From contig CAVVDR010000009.1 of the NCBI GenBank assembly GCA_963746955.1, positions 372,001 to 436,000 on the forward strand: a stretch of DNA of 64,000 bases. Direction: 5' to 3'. Position numbers and translations under genes: made by a program. This document shows positions 8,504 to 16,708 of the stretch, piece by piece (the stretch's first letter is position 1; each line of letters opens with the position of its first letter). The notes under the pieces were generated by a model that ran no database searches, was not told the DNA's origin, and saw only the letters and a program-made list of their open reading frames with translations. The stretch is from DASQBT01 sp963746955 (GTDB taxonomy: Bacteria > Pseudomonadota > Gammaproteobacteria > Burkholderiales > Thiobacillaceae).

Positions 8504-9193
8504 TTACTGCTGGATGGAAAACCGGTAGCCGCTGCCGCGGACGGTCTGAATCAGCCGCTCGTGGCCGGAAGGCTCCAGCGCGAGGCGCAGACGGCGGATA
8601 TGCACGTCCACCGTGCGCTCTTCCACAAATACATCGTCACCCCATACCTGATCCAGCAACTGGGAGCGGGAAAAGACCCGCTCGGCATGGGTCATGAAGA
8701 AATGCAGCAGACGGAACTCGGTCGGCCCGAGATCCAGCGCCTTGTTATTGCCCGTCACCCGGTGGCTGGTGGGATCCAGTTTCAGGCCATGAACTTCGAC
8801 CGGATCTTCGGTCATCTGCGGGGCGCGGCGCCGCAGCACTGCCTTGATGCGCGACACCAGTTCGCGCGGGGAAAACGGCTTGGTCAGATAGTCGTCCGCG
8901 CCGCCATCCAGGCCCGCCACCTTGTCCCGCTCTTCGCCGCGCGCCGTCAGCATGATGATCGGCACGTCCTTGTAGCGGGTATCGGTGCGCAGCCGCTGGC
9001 ACAGGTTCAGCCCGGACATGCCGGGCAGCATCCAGTCCAGCAGGATCACATCGGGCAGATCCTGCTGCAGATTGCGCAAGGCCTGTTCGGCGTCCGGCGC
9101 CACGGTTACGCTGTGACCTGCCTGGCCCAGATTGAGCTTGAGCAGTTCCTGTATGCCCGGTTCGTCTTCCACCAGAAGTATGTTGGCGGCCAT
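8504..9193 (-). CDS. phoB: Phosphate regulon response regulator PhoB
   Basis: A 229-residue OmpR/PhoB-family regulator. The receiver has the acidic pair VEDEPG, phosphoacceptor Asp53 (VILLDWMLPG) and conserved Lys in DDYLTKPFSPREL. The C-terminal winged helix includes LGPTEFRLLHFFMTH, VFSRSQLLDQVWG and the recognition segment VEERTVDVHIRRLR. It activates phosphate-starvation genes when phosphorylated by PhoR. A Pho box directly upstream suggests autoregulation. Confidence 0.95.
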   Translation of the reverse strand: MAANILLVEDEPGIQELLKLNLGQAGHSVTVAPDAEQALRNLQQDLPDVILLDWMLPGMSGLNLCQRLRTDTRYKDVPIIMLTARGEERDKVAGLDGGADDYLTKPFSPRELVSRIKAVLRRRAPQMTEDPVEVHGLKLDPTSHRVTGNNKALDLGPTEFRLLHFFMTHAERVFSRSQLLDQVWGDDVFVEERTVDVHIRRLRLALEPSGHERLIQTVRGSGYRFSIQQ

Positions 9194-9227
9194 ATTCGCT
9201 CCGTTTCAAATCCAAACGGAACCATAC

Positions 9228-9256
9228 TATGACAGCAAAATGACTGTTTTGTGACA
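9228..9256 (-). promoter_or_regulatory. Pho box, three 11-bp direct repeats upstream of phoB
   Basis: Read on the minus strand the site is TGTCACA-AAAC-AGTCATT-TTGC-TGTCATA: three 7-bp half sites at exact 11-bp spacing, the known PhoB-binding geometry (consensus CTGTCAT). It ends about 35 bp before the phoB start, suiting autoactivation. It also lies just upstream of ubiE on the other strand, so a side effect on ubiE is possible. Confidence 0.8.
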
Positions 9257-9307
9257 AGCCGGCTCTCCGCTCCCTCAGTTAGAATGGCTGATTTACGGGG
9301 GGTGGCC

Positions 9308-10051
9308 ATGGAAGATCAGGGCAAGACCACACATTTTGGCTACCAGCAGGTGCCGGAAGCGGAGAAAGCAGCCAAAGTGGCCGACGTGTTCCATTCCGTG
9401 GCCAGCCGCTACGACCTGATGAACGACCTCATGTCCGCCGGCCTGCACCGGCTGTGGAAGCGTTACGCCGTATTGCAAGCTGGACTGCGCCCTGGCATGA
9501 AGGTGTTGGACGTGGCCGGCGGCACGGCCGACCTGACCAGGTTGTTTCTCAAACAGGTCGGCGAGAGCGGCCAGGTGGTGCTGACCGATATCAATTTCTC
9601 CATGCTGCGCGAGGGCCGCGACCGCATGTTGAACGAAGGCCGACAGGCGCCCACTGCACAGTGCGACGGCGAGAAGCTGCCCTTTTCCGACAACACGTTC
9701 GACTGCGTCTCGGTCGCCTTCGGCCTGCGAAACATGACCCACAAGGATCAGGCCTTGAAGGAAATGCACCGCGTCCTGATACCGGGCGGCCGCCTGCTGG
9801 TGCTGGAATTTTCCAAGGTGTGGAAACCCCTGGCTCCTCTCTACGATGCCTACTCTTTCCGGGTCCTGCCGCGCATAGGCAAGCTGGTGGCGGGCGACAA
9901 ATCCAGCTACCGCTACCTGGCCGAATCCATCCGCATGCACCCGGACCAGGAAACGCTCAGGACCATGATGCAGGAAGCCGGCTTCTTCAAGGTGGACTAC
10001 GCCAATCTGACTGGCGGCGTGGTGGCTCTGCACAAGGGTTACAAGGTTTGA
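9308..10051 (+). CDS. ubiE: Ubiquinone/menaquinone biosynthesis C-methyltransferase UbiE
   Basis: A 247-residue class I SAM methyltransferase. It carries the family hallmarks FHSVASRYDLMNDLMS, the SAM loop VLDVAGGTADL, FGLRNMTHKDQAL and GGRLLVLEFSKV. It methylates the quinone ring at C2 (ubiquinone) or demethylmenaquinone. The ATG at 9308 follows GGGGGTGG; a GTG 57 bp upstream would overlap the Pho box and is unlikely. It is the first gene of ubiE-ubiJ-ubiB, with stop/start overlaps throughout. Confidence 0.95.
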   Translation: MEDQGKTTHFGYQQVPEAEKAAKVADVFHSVASRYDLMNDLMSAGLHRLWKRYAVLQAGLRPGMKVLDVAGGTADLTRLFLKQVGESGQVVLTDINFSMLREGRDRMLNEGRQAPTAQCDGEKLPFSDNTFDCVSVAFGLRNMTHKDQALKEMHRVLIPGGRLLVLEFSKVWKPLAPLYDAYSFRVLPRIGKLVAGDKSSYRYLAESIRMHPDQETLRTMMQEAGFFKVDYANLTGGVVALHKGYKV

Positions 10052-10626
10052 ATCTTCTCGTTCCGCTGGCCCTGCAGGCGATCAACCATGTGCTCGGACA
10101 GAATCCTGGCGCCTCCGAGGGCCTCGCGCTCCACGCCGGCAAGACGGTGCGCCTGGATGGCGGGCTGTTTGCCGTGGATCTGGCCATTGCGGCTGACGGC
10201 GCCCTCATTGACGGCGCAAGCGCGGTGCCGGACGCCACAATCCGTCTCGACCCCAAACTGCTGCTTGGCTTGCCCCTGAACGGCCGGGCCGTCTTCAAGA
10301 CTCTGGATAGTGAGGGGGACGCAAGCCTGCTGGCAGAACTGAACCGAATCTTTCAGACCCTGCGTTGGGATAGTGAAGCCGATCTCGCCCCGCTGATCGG
10401 CAACATGGCCGCCCGGCGGCTTACCGCCAGCGCACACAACTTGCGTTCCTGGGCCCGACAAAACCGCGAATCGGCGGCAGCCACGGTGGTGGAATATTTG
10501 ACCGAAGAACAGCCCCTGCTCGCCAACCGCCCGCAGGTGGAACAGTTCTATCGGGAAGTGGATGCGCTCAGGGATGACGCCGCCCGGCTTGAGGCCCGCT
10601 CGAAGCGACTGGAGCAAGGATCTTGA
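10048..10626 (+). CDS. ubiJ: Ubiquinone biosynthesis accessory factor UbiJ (SCP2 domain)
   Basis: A 192-residue protein with an N-terminal SCP2-type lipid-binding fold (ALQAINHVLGQNPG, then VRLDGGLFAVDLAIAADG) and a C-terminal helical/coiled region (YREVDALRDDAARLEARSKR). UbiJ helps assemble the soluble Ubi complex and holds hydrophobic intermediates. The start is a TTG overlapping the ubiE stop (TTGA), and its own stop overlaps the ubiB TTG in the same way. The position between ubiE and ubiB is diagnostic. Confidence 0.88.
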   Translation: MNLLVPLALQAINHVLGQNPGASEGLALHAGKTVRLDGGLFAVDLAIAADGALIDGASAVPDATIRLDPKLLLGLPLNGRAVFKTLDSEGDASLLAELNRIFQTLRWDSEADLAPLIGNMAARRLTASAHNLRSWARQNRESAAATVVEYLTEEQPLLANRPQVEQFYREVDALRDDAARLEARSKRLEQGS

Positions 10627-12158
10627 ACCTTTTTCGCCTGGTGCGGATTTCCTGGGTCGCATGGCGCTTCGGGCTTGACGAAGTGATCCTCGCGTCGCCC
10701 CGGACCCGATTCCTGCGCGGCTTGTTTCGCACGATTTTCTTCTGGCGCAATCTTGCCGCACCACGCGCCCAACGCCTGCGTCAGGCCCTCGAATCTCTGG
10801 GCCCCCTGTTCGTCAAGTTCGGTCAGATGCTCTCCACCCGGCGCGACCTGCTGCCGGCAGATTTTGCCGATGAACTGGCGCGCCTCCAGGACCGGGTGCC
10901 TCCGTTTGAATTTGCCGAAGTGGAAAAAGTCCTTCTGGCAGCCTACGGCCGTCCCTGGCAGCAGGTGTTTCGGCAGTTCGATCCGCGGCCGGTGGCTTCG
11001 GCGTCGGTGGCACAGGTCCATTTCGCCGAGTTGTGCGATGGCCACCCCGTAGCGGTAAAAGTCCTGCGTCCGGCCATCGCCAATATCATCCAGCATGACC
11101 TGGCCTTGCTGGACGCTGCTGCGATCTTGGTGGAGACGCTGTTTGCAGACGGCAAGCGGCTGCACCCCCGCGAAGTGGTGGACGAGTTCCGCAAGACCCT
11201 GCGCGACGAACTGGACCTGATGCAGGAGGGCTCCAATGCTGCCTTGATCCGGCGCAATTTCAGGGGCTCGCCCCTGCTGCGGGTGCTCGAAGTCTATTTT
11301 GATTTCAGCCGCGAGTCGGTGCTGGTCATGGAGCGCATCCATGGCACGCCCATCAGCCAGAAGGATGCGCTGATACAGGCCGGCGTGGACATCCCCCAAC
11401 TGGCGAAGAACGGGGTGGAGATTTTTTTCACCCAGGTGTTCCGCGATGGTTTCTTCCATGCCGACATGCACCCGGGCAACATCTTTGTGGGCACCGAAGG
11501 CGCGGACAAGGGCAAATACATGGCGGTGGATTACGGCATCTGCGGCACGCTGTCGGAATCCGACAAGCATTATCTGGCGATCAATTTCCTCGCTGCCTTC
11601 CGCCAGGATTACAAGCGCTTTGCCGAAGCCCACATAGAGTCCGGCTGGGTGCCCGCGGGCACCCGGGTGGAGGAACTGGAATCGGCGGTCCGGGCCTGCT
11701 GCGAACCTTACTTCAACAAGCCGATCAAGGACATTTCCTTCGGCCATCTGCTGGTGCGCCTGTTTGCCATGTCGCGCCGGTTCAACGTGGAAATTCAGCC
11801 CCAGTTGGTACTGCTGCAAAAGACCCTGCTGCAGATTGAGGGGCTGGGGCGCGAACTCGATCCCGATCTCGACCTTTGGCAGACGGGTAAGCCCTATCTG
11901 GAGCGCTGGATGAGCGAACAGTTGGGCTGGCGCGGCTTGGTCAAAAATCTGAGAAACGAGGCTCCCGAATGGGCCAGCCTGCTACCTCAGATCCCCAGGC
12001 TTCTGCATGGCTACCTTGCCCGCAAGGACTCGGACAGGCTGGAACAATGGCACCGGGACTGGCTGCGGCATCAGCAGCGGCAGTCACGCATGATGTTTGG
12101 CCTTTTCTTCTTGCTGCTTTTGCTGGCCCTGAGTCAATTGGGGACCTGGGTCAGGTAA
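10623..12158 (+). CDS. ubiB: UbiB, atypical kinase/ATPase of ubiquinone biosynthesis
   Basis: A 511-residue ABC1/ADCK/UbiB protein. Visible marks are the KxGQ motif (LFVKFGQMLSTRRDLLP), the Ala-rich loop PVASASVAQVHFAEL, VAVKVLRP, DELDLMQEGSNA, and the catalytic-like FFHADMHPGNIFV with AVDYGICG. Two hydrophobic segments at the extreme C-terminus (MMFGLFFLLLLLALSQLGTW) anchor it to the inner membrane. It is needed for ubiquinone synthesis, probably extracting lipid intermediates. TTG start coupled to ubiJ. Confidence 0.95.
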   Translation: MNLFRLVRISWVAWRFGLDEVILASPRTRFLRGLFRTIFFWRNLAAPRAQRLRQALESLGPLFVKFGQMLSTRRDLLPADFADELARLQDRVPPFEFAEVEKVLLAAYGRPWQQVFRQFDPRPVASASVAQVHFAELCDGHPVAVKVLRPAIANIIQHDLALLDAAAILVETLFADGKRLHPREVVDEFRKTLRDELDLMQEGSNAALIRRNFRGSPLLRVLEVYFDFSRESVLVMERIHGTPISQKDALIQAGVDIPQLAKNGVEIFFTQVFRDGFFHADMHPGNIFVGTEGADKGKYMAVDYGICGTLSESDKHYLAINFLAAFRQDYKRFAEAHIESGWVPAGTRVEELESAVRACCEPYFNKPIKDISFGHLLVRLFAMSRRFNVEIQPQLVLLQKTLLQIEGLGRELDPDLDLWQTGKPYLERWMSEQLGWRGLVKNLRNEAPEWASLLPQIPRLLHGYLARKDSDRLEQWHRDWLRHQQRQSRMMFGLFFLLLLLALSQLGTWVR

Positions 12159-12240
12159 ATGCGCGACATTCTGCGAACTCTGACCGGGCAGTGCAGCTCT
12201 TCATAACCCGATAAAATAGCGCCCAATTCTTGCTCAAGCG

Positions 12241-12459
12241 ATGAACATGAAGCGCATCGTGCCAACCGCAGTGGTTACAATTGCTGCCCAAAGCGAAGCC
12301 GCTCCATCTACCCCTGGCACCGGCCTGGATTACGGTGCCGGCGCGTATCCAGGCTACACGCGGCCCGGCTGCAAAGAGTTCACGTCCTGCGCATTCAAGG
12401 GCTTACTTGATCTCCAGTCCGCGCTGAGTGCCGGCATGGCCATGGTGGTGCCATTCTGA
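12241..12459 (+). CDS. Small hypothetical protein, uncertain
   Basis: A possible 72-residue product starting MNMKRIVPTAVVTIAAQSEA, with a weak signal-peptide look and a Gly/Tyr/Pro-rich middle (GAGAYPGYTRPG). There is no clear Shine-Dalgarno sequence before the ATG and I recognise no family. It fills the gap between ubiB and the transporter. It may be a small exported protein or chance; the Met-rich end (GMAMVVPF) resembles other Met/Pro-rich tails in this window only superficially. Confidence 0.3.
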   Translation: MNMKRIVPTAVVTIAAQSEAAPSTPGTGLDYGAGAYPGYTRPGCKEFTSCAFKGLLDLQSALSAGMAMVVPF

Positions 12460-12469
12460 GGCTTCCCAG

Positions 12470-13978
12470 ATGAACAGTAGTTTGCTGTGGTTTGTAATCC
12501 TGTATTGGGTCATTTCCGTCGGTATCGGCCTTTGGGCCGCTACCCGGGTCCACACCACCAAGGACTTTGCGGTGGCCGGACGCCACCTGCCTTTCTATAT
12601 GGTAACTGCCACCGTGTTTGCCACCTGGTTCGGCTCCGAAACGGTGCTGGGTATTCCCGCCACCTTCCTCCAGGAAAATCTGCATGGCGTGGTGGCCGAC
12701 CCCTTCGGCGCGTCGCTGTGCCTGATCCTGGTCGGTCTATTCTTTGCCGCGCCGCTGTACCGGATGAATTTGCTGACCATCGGCGACTTCTACAAGAAGC
12801 GTTTCGGCCGCAGCGTGGAGGTGCTCACCACCATTGCCATCGTGATCTCCTACCTGGGCTGGGTGGGGGCGCAGATTACCGCACTCGGGCTGGTGTTCAA
12901 CGTAGTTTCCGGCGGCGAGATCAGCAAGCTGACGGGCATGTGGATCGGGTCTTCGACTATCCTGATCTACACCCTGTTCGGCGGAATGTGGGCAGTGGCA
13001 ATCACCGACTTCCTGCAGATGATCGTGATCGTGATCGGCATGCTCTGGATAGGCGGAGAAATCAGCAACCAGGTGGGCGGCGTAAGCGCCGTCGTGAAGC
13101 ACGCGGCCGCGGCCGGCAAGCTCAGCTTCTGGCCGGCGCTGGACCTCAAGGAGATCATCGGTTTCACCGCCGCCTGGATCACCATGATGTTGGGTTCCAT
13201 CCCGCAGCAGGACGTATTCCAGCGGGTGCAGTCGTCCAAAACCGAAAGGATCGCAGTGTGGGCCTCGGTGTTGGGCGGCAGCCTCTATTTCGTCTTTGCC
13301 TTCGTGCCCATGTTCCTGGCCTACTCCGCCGCCCTCATCGATCCCGGCCTGGTGAAGCGTCTCATCGACACCGATTCGCAGATGATCCTGCCGCGCCTGG
13401 TGATCGATCACGCCCCGATGTTCGCCCAGGTGATGTTCTTCGGCGCCCTGTTGTCCGCCATAAAAAGCTGTGCCTCCGCCACCCTGTTAGCGCCTTCCGT
13501 CACTTTCACCGAGAACCTGCTCAAGCCCATGATGGGCAGGATGTCGGACCGAAAGCTGCTGCGCACCATGCGCATCGTCACCCTGAGTTTCACCATCCTG
13601 GTCACGCTCTATGCCATCCATTCCAAGGCCAGCATCTTCAAGATGGTCGAGAACGCCTATCAGATTACCCTGGTGATGGCCTTCGTTCCTCTGGCGTTTG
13701 GCGTTTACTGGAAGCGCGCCACCAACCAGGGCGCGCTGCTGGCGATCTTCCTCGGCCTCTCCACCTGGCTGGCCATATTGCTTGCCGGCCCGGAAGACCC
13801 TTTTCTACCCGCCCAGTTCGCCGGCCTGCTGATGTCGCTGCTAGGCATGGTGGCGGGTTCCCTGCTGCCCCAATGGGTGGCTCCTCCGCTACCGGAGCAT
13901 GACCTCCACGCCGTCTTGCACCACCGGGCGGCCGCCCACACCCAGCATGTAGGCTCCTCACCCCATCATCACCCATGA
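12470..13978 (+). CDS. Sodium:solute symporter (SSS family) with His-rich C-terminus
   Basis: A 502-residue membrane protein with about 13 hydrophobic helices. SSS-family marks are GIGLWAATRVHTTKDFAVAGR near the N-terminus, FATWFGSETVLGIPATF, a GGMWAVAITDFLQM segment and MLGSIPQQDVFQRVQSSK. It should import an organic solute with Na+ (proline-, pantothenate- or carboxylate-like); the substrate cannot be assigned. The last ~25 residues are His-rich (LHAVLHHRAAAHTQHVG and SSPHHHP), unusual for this family and possibly metal-binding. The ATG is preceded by GAGG. Confidence 0.88.
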   Translation: MNSSLLWFVILYWVISVGIGLWAATRVHTTKDFAVAGRHLPFYMVTATVFATWFGSETVLGIPATFLQENLHGVVADPFGASLCLILVGLFFAAPLYRMNLLTIGDFYKKRFGRSVEVLTTIAIVISYLGWVGAQITALGLVFNVVSGGEISKLTGMWIGSSTILIYTLFGGMWAVAITDFLQMIVIVIGMLWIGGEISNQVGGVSAVVKHAAAAGKLSFWPALDLKEIIGFTAAWITMMLGSIPQQDVFQRVQSSKTERIAVWASVLGGSLYFVFAFVPMFLAYSAALIDPGLVKRLIDTDSQMILPRLVIDHAPMFAQVMFFGALLSAIKSCASATLLAPSVTFTENLLKPMMGRMSDRKLLRTMRIVTLSFTILVTLYAIHSKASIFKMVENAYQITLVMAFVPLAFGVYWKRATNQGALLAIFLGLSTWLAILLAGPEDPFLPAQFAGLLMSLLGMVAGSLLPQWVAPPLPEHDLHAVLHHRAAAHTQHVGSSPHHHP

Positions 13979-14006
13979 GCCTCTGATATGGATGTCAGTT
14001 CCAACT

Positions 14007-15326
14007 TCAGCGCAAATAGCCCTCATGCTCCAGTTTGAGCAGGATGCGCTGGATGGCTTCATCGACCTCAAGATGGGTTGTATCGACTGTGACTTCCGCA
14101 TGTTCCGGCACCTCGTAAGGGTCGGATACCCCGGTGAATTCAGGGATTAGGCCGGCGCGGGCCTTGGCGTAAAGCCCTTTGCGGTCGCGGGATTCGCAGG
14201 TTTCGATCGGGGTGGCCACATGGACTTCAATGAACCCGCCCACCGCCTCTATCATGGCGCGCACATCGCGACGGGTTTGCCTGTAGGGCGCGATCGGGGC
14301 GCAGATCGCCACGCCCCGGTTCTTGGTGATCTCCGAGGCGACGAAGCCGATGCGGCGCACGTTGATGTCGCGGTGCTCATGCGAGAAGCCCAGTTCGGAA
14401 GACAGATGCCGGCGCACAACATCCCCATCCAGCAGCGTGACAGGCCGGTTGCCCATTTCCATCAGCCGGATGCCCAGGGCCCGGGCGATCGTCGATTTAC
14501 CGGCCCCCGACAGGCCGGTGAAGAACACGGTGAAGCCCTGCTTTTCCTTGGGCGGGTTGGCCCTTTGCAGTTCGGCAATGACCTCAGGGAAGCTGCACCA
14601 GTCGGGTATGTTCAGGCCGTTTTTCAACCGCCGAAGTAGCTCGCTGCCGGCCATTACCTGAAACCGACCATCCTCAGGCACGCCTGATTCATCCATATGC
14701 TCGGCGCGCTCCTCCACATAGACCATGCGTGGGAACGGAATAAGCGTGACCTTCAGCTTCTGGTAAGCCTCACTGACCAGGTTGAGCCCGCCATGATCCC
14801 GGGTAGCGTCTTGCCCGCGCCGGAACTCCCCATCGCTTTCGTGTTCCCCGCCCACAATCAAGTGGGTGCAGCCGTAATTGCGCGCGACGATCGCCCGCAG
14901 CAGCCGGTCGCGCACGCTGGAACTGTGCGTCACAGCAGGAAGCACGGCCATCTGGGTGGTCGCCGCCGGAAATCGCGGCATGATGGCCTGAATGCTGCGC
15001 ACCAGGGAGAAATAAGCCGCGTTGCCGGTCAGATCGCCCCCGCCATAGGCCAGCACCAATAGATTGGCTTCATGCTCGACGGCAGTCTTCAGACAAAACT
15101 GGAATTGCGGACGATGCATCGGCTGGCGCGCCAGGTAGGCCACATTGCGCCGCCAGCCTCGCTTGACCAGTTGGGCGCGCAATTCGGCTGGCGTGAGGCG
15201 CGACTCGGCAAAATCATGATGCTGTGGCAGCGCGACCCCTTCCAGCTTTCCGCCCACATGCCACATACCGGTATGCAGCTCAACGCCAGTTGGAGTCCGC
15301 GGATATTTCCAGCAAGGCATGCTCAC
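14007..15326 (-). CDS. APS kinase with degenerate ATP-sulfurylase domain, C-terminal part of a frameshifted gene
   Basis: Continues, after a frame change, the gene begun at 15711. Residues ~14-255 resemble the ATP sulfurylase catalytic domain (HVGGKLEGVALPQHHDF, SRLTPAELR, IPDWCSFPEVI). The active-site motifs are altered: TRNPxHxxH reads ARQPMHRPQ and GRDHAG reads GGEHES. Residues ~264-440 are an intact-looking APS kinase: P-loop GLSGAGKST (271-279), DGDVVRRHLS, FSHEHRDINVRRIG and the GLYAKARAG region. The second half should make PAPS from APS and ATP, while the first half is probably catalytically dead. A GTG (15326) or ATG (15320) could allow separate translation. Gene context (O-ligase, exopolysaccharide genes) fits supplying PAPS for sulfation, as inference. 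Confidence 0.75.
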   Translation of the reverse strand: MSMPCWKYPRTPTGVELHTGMWHVGGKLEGVALPQHHDFAESRLTPAELRAQLVKRGWRRNVAYLARQPMHRPQFQFCLKTAVEHEANLLVLAYGGGDLTGNAAYFSLVRSIQAIMPRFPAATTQMAVLPAVTHSSSVRDRLLRAIVARNYGCTHLIVGGEHESDGEFRRGQDATRDHGGLNLVSEAYQKLKVTLIPFPRMVYVEERAEHMDESGVPEDGRFQVMAGSELLRRLKNGLNIPDWCSFPEVIAELQRANPPKEKQGFTVFFTGLSGAGKSTIARALGIRLMEMGNRPVTLLDGDVVRRHLSSELGFSHEHRDINVRRIGFVASEITKNRGVAICAPIAPYRQTRRDVRAMIEAVGGFIEVHVATPIETCESRDRKGLYAKARAGLIPEFTGVSDPYEVPEHAEVTVDTTHLEVDEAIQRILLKLEHEGYLR

Positions 15327-15711
15327 GCTCGGGATCGGACGGCCACAGGTCGCTGATGGTCAGCACCGCCAGCATGAAGCCCTCCCCATCGCGCAAGGCA
15401 ACGCGCGCTCCCGCCTTGAGTTTCTCGGCCTGCTTCGCCGGAATGGTCAAGGTGATGGGACAGGGCCAACTGGTGCCATCAACCAGTTCGAGCTTCTCCA
15501 GTACCCGGTCATGGTCGGCCTGGCCCATGTAACCCAGCAGCGGCGAATAGGCTCCGTTGAGCAGCATTTCCAGATCACATAGCTGCCGCCAGTCCAGATC
15601 GAGTGAGGGCAGCTTCATGGATTCCCGCTTCAGCACTTCCGCGTGATCTGCCGAAACCATCAGGCTGGCAAGTTTCCCCCCGTAGGGTTCAATTAGGTGG
15701 CTGTCAGTCAT
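15280..15711 (-). pseudogene. N-terminal part of the ATP-sulfurylase-like/APS-kinase gene, ended by a frameshift
   Basis: Starts MTDSHLIEPYGGKLASLM and shows the PUA-like N-terminal domain of ATP sulfurylases (LPSLDLDWRQLCDLEMLLNG, AYSPLLGYMG, SWPCPITLTIP, VALRDGEGFMLAVLTI). The frame stops after ADSNWR, exactly where the family continues into the catalytic domain; that continuation (GVELHTGMWHVGGKLEG) is in the next frame. A one-base change between about 15283 and 15300 would join them into one ~568-residue protein. The start overlaps the DHH gene stop (ATGACTGA). This is either a real frameshift or a sequencing or assembly error. Confidence 0.75.
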
Positions 15712-16663
15712 GCGCATAGCTCTCGAAAAAAACATTGATAAATCGGTCAAATTCCGTTTCCGGCAAATGGTTGATACCTGCTGCACCTCTGCGTCCACCG
15801 CCGGTTTCGAACTGGCCGCAGATTTCTTCTGCGTGGGCCTTATTGTTCAACGGAGCGCGCACGCTGACCAGGTAACCTCCTTGGGGTTTACGGGTGAGGA
15901 CCGCGTGTGCTTGAGCGGGTGACTCGCTGGCAAGCAAATTGCCGTAGACTCCTGAAATTCGCCGCGCCCATTTTTCTGCCGGCAAAGTGAACACCCGGCC
16001 GCTCGGCCGCTCCATCTCAGGCCGCATTCCCATGGCCTGTGCCATATCCTCGGCATACCCGCTCTTCAGCACTTGGAAAGCGGGCTCCCGCTTAATCAGA
16101 TCAAACGGGTTCTCATAACGATGGACGATTTGATAAAGCTCGGCGGGGTCGTAGTGGAGGTCTTCAAGAGTCTCACCATAGCCGTTGTAGTTAAGGCACT
16201 CACCCAACTCCTTGAGCTGGCTGAGTAAAGAATCAGTAAGATCAAGTGGGATGGCTGCGTTGCGGGCAGCGGCCTCCAGGTTATCGCCAAACGCTGCAGT
16301 AACCGCCCAGACAAGGTGCCGCCCCGCCAGGTGGTCGTTTACCAGCAGGCTGGTACAGGTATCCGGACTGGTATCAATATGGGGCTCGAATGCCGGATGT
16401 TGAGGAATTTCTCCCGGCTGATGATGATCGAAATAGCGCACCCGAACCCCATTTTCCAGCAGGCGGTCTAGGGCCGCACGATTCTTGGACAGGGCAATGT
16501 CCAGTACCAGCACTGCGTCCCCCGCCTTGGCCTTCACTCTTTCGAGCAGATCGATTTCCCGCTTGGGGCCGGTGATCAGGATGGAATCGGCCGGCGACGC
16601 CAACCGCATCTGGTGCAAAGCGCACACGCCATCCGCGTCGCCGTTGAAAACGTCAAACTGCAT
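15704..16663 (-). CDS. DHH-family phosphoesterase
   Basis: A 319-residue DHH-superfamily hydrolase. It has the N-terminal metal motif FNGDADGVCALHQ (DxDG), VLVLDIALSKN and the name-giving YFDHHQPGE. A C-terminal glycine-rich DHHA1-like segment (GGGRRGAAGINHLP) would grip the substrate. Relatives cleave short RNA, cyclic dinucleotides or 3'-phosphoadenosine phosphate (PAP). It is translationally coupled to the APS-kinase gene, and PAP is the by-product of PAPS-dependent sulfation, so a PAP phosphatase role is attractive but inferred. Every active-site motif I can check is intact. Confidence 0.85.
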   Translation of the reverse strand: MQFDVFNGDADGVCALHQMRLASPADSILITGPKREIDLLERVKAKAGDAVLVLDIALSKNRAALDRLLENGVRVRYFDHHQPGEIPQHPAFEPHIDTSPDTCTSLLVNDHLAGRHLVWAVTAAFGDNLEAAARNAAIPLDLTDSLLSQLKELGECLNYNGYGETLEDLHYDPAELYQIVHRYENPFDLIKREPAFQVLKSGYAEDMAQAMGMRPEMERPSGRVFTLPAEKWARRISGVYGNLLASESPAQAHAVLTRKPQGGYLVSVRAPLNNKAHAEEICGQFETGGGRRGAAGINHLPETEFDRFINVFFESYAHD

Positions 16664-16708
16664 TGGGCCCCCGAAGTCTTTTTGGACTTATACCACAGGC
16701 CATTTGAA

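Noticed and set aside
12487..13902. A 471-codon open frame on the plus strand inside the SSS transporter
   Set aside because: It lies out of frame within the transporter gene, is very rich in Arg, His and Pro, and has no start signal. It is a shadow frame of GC-rich DNA.
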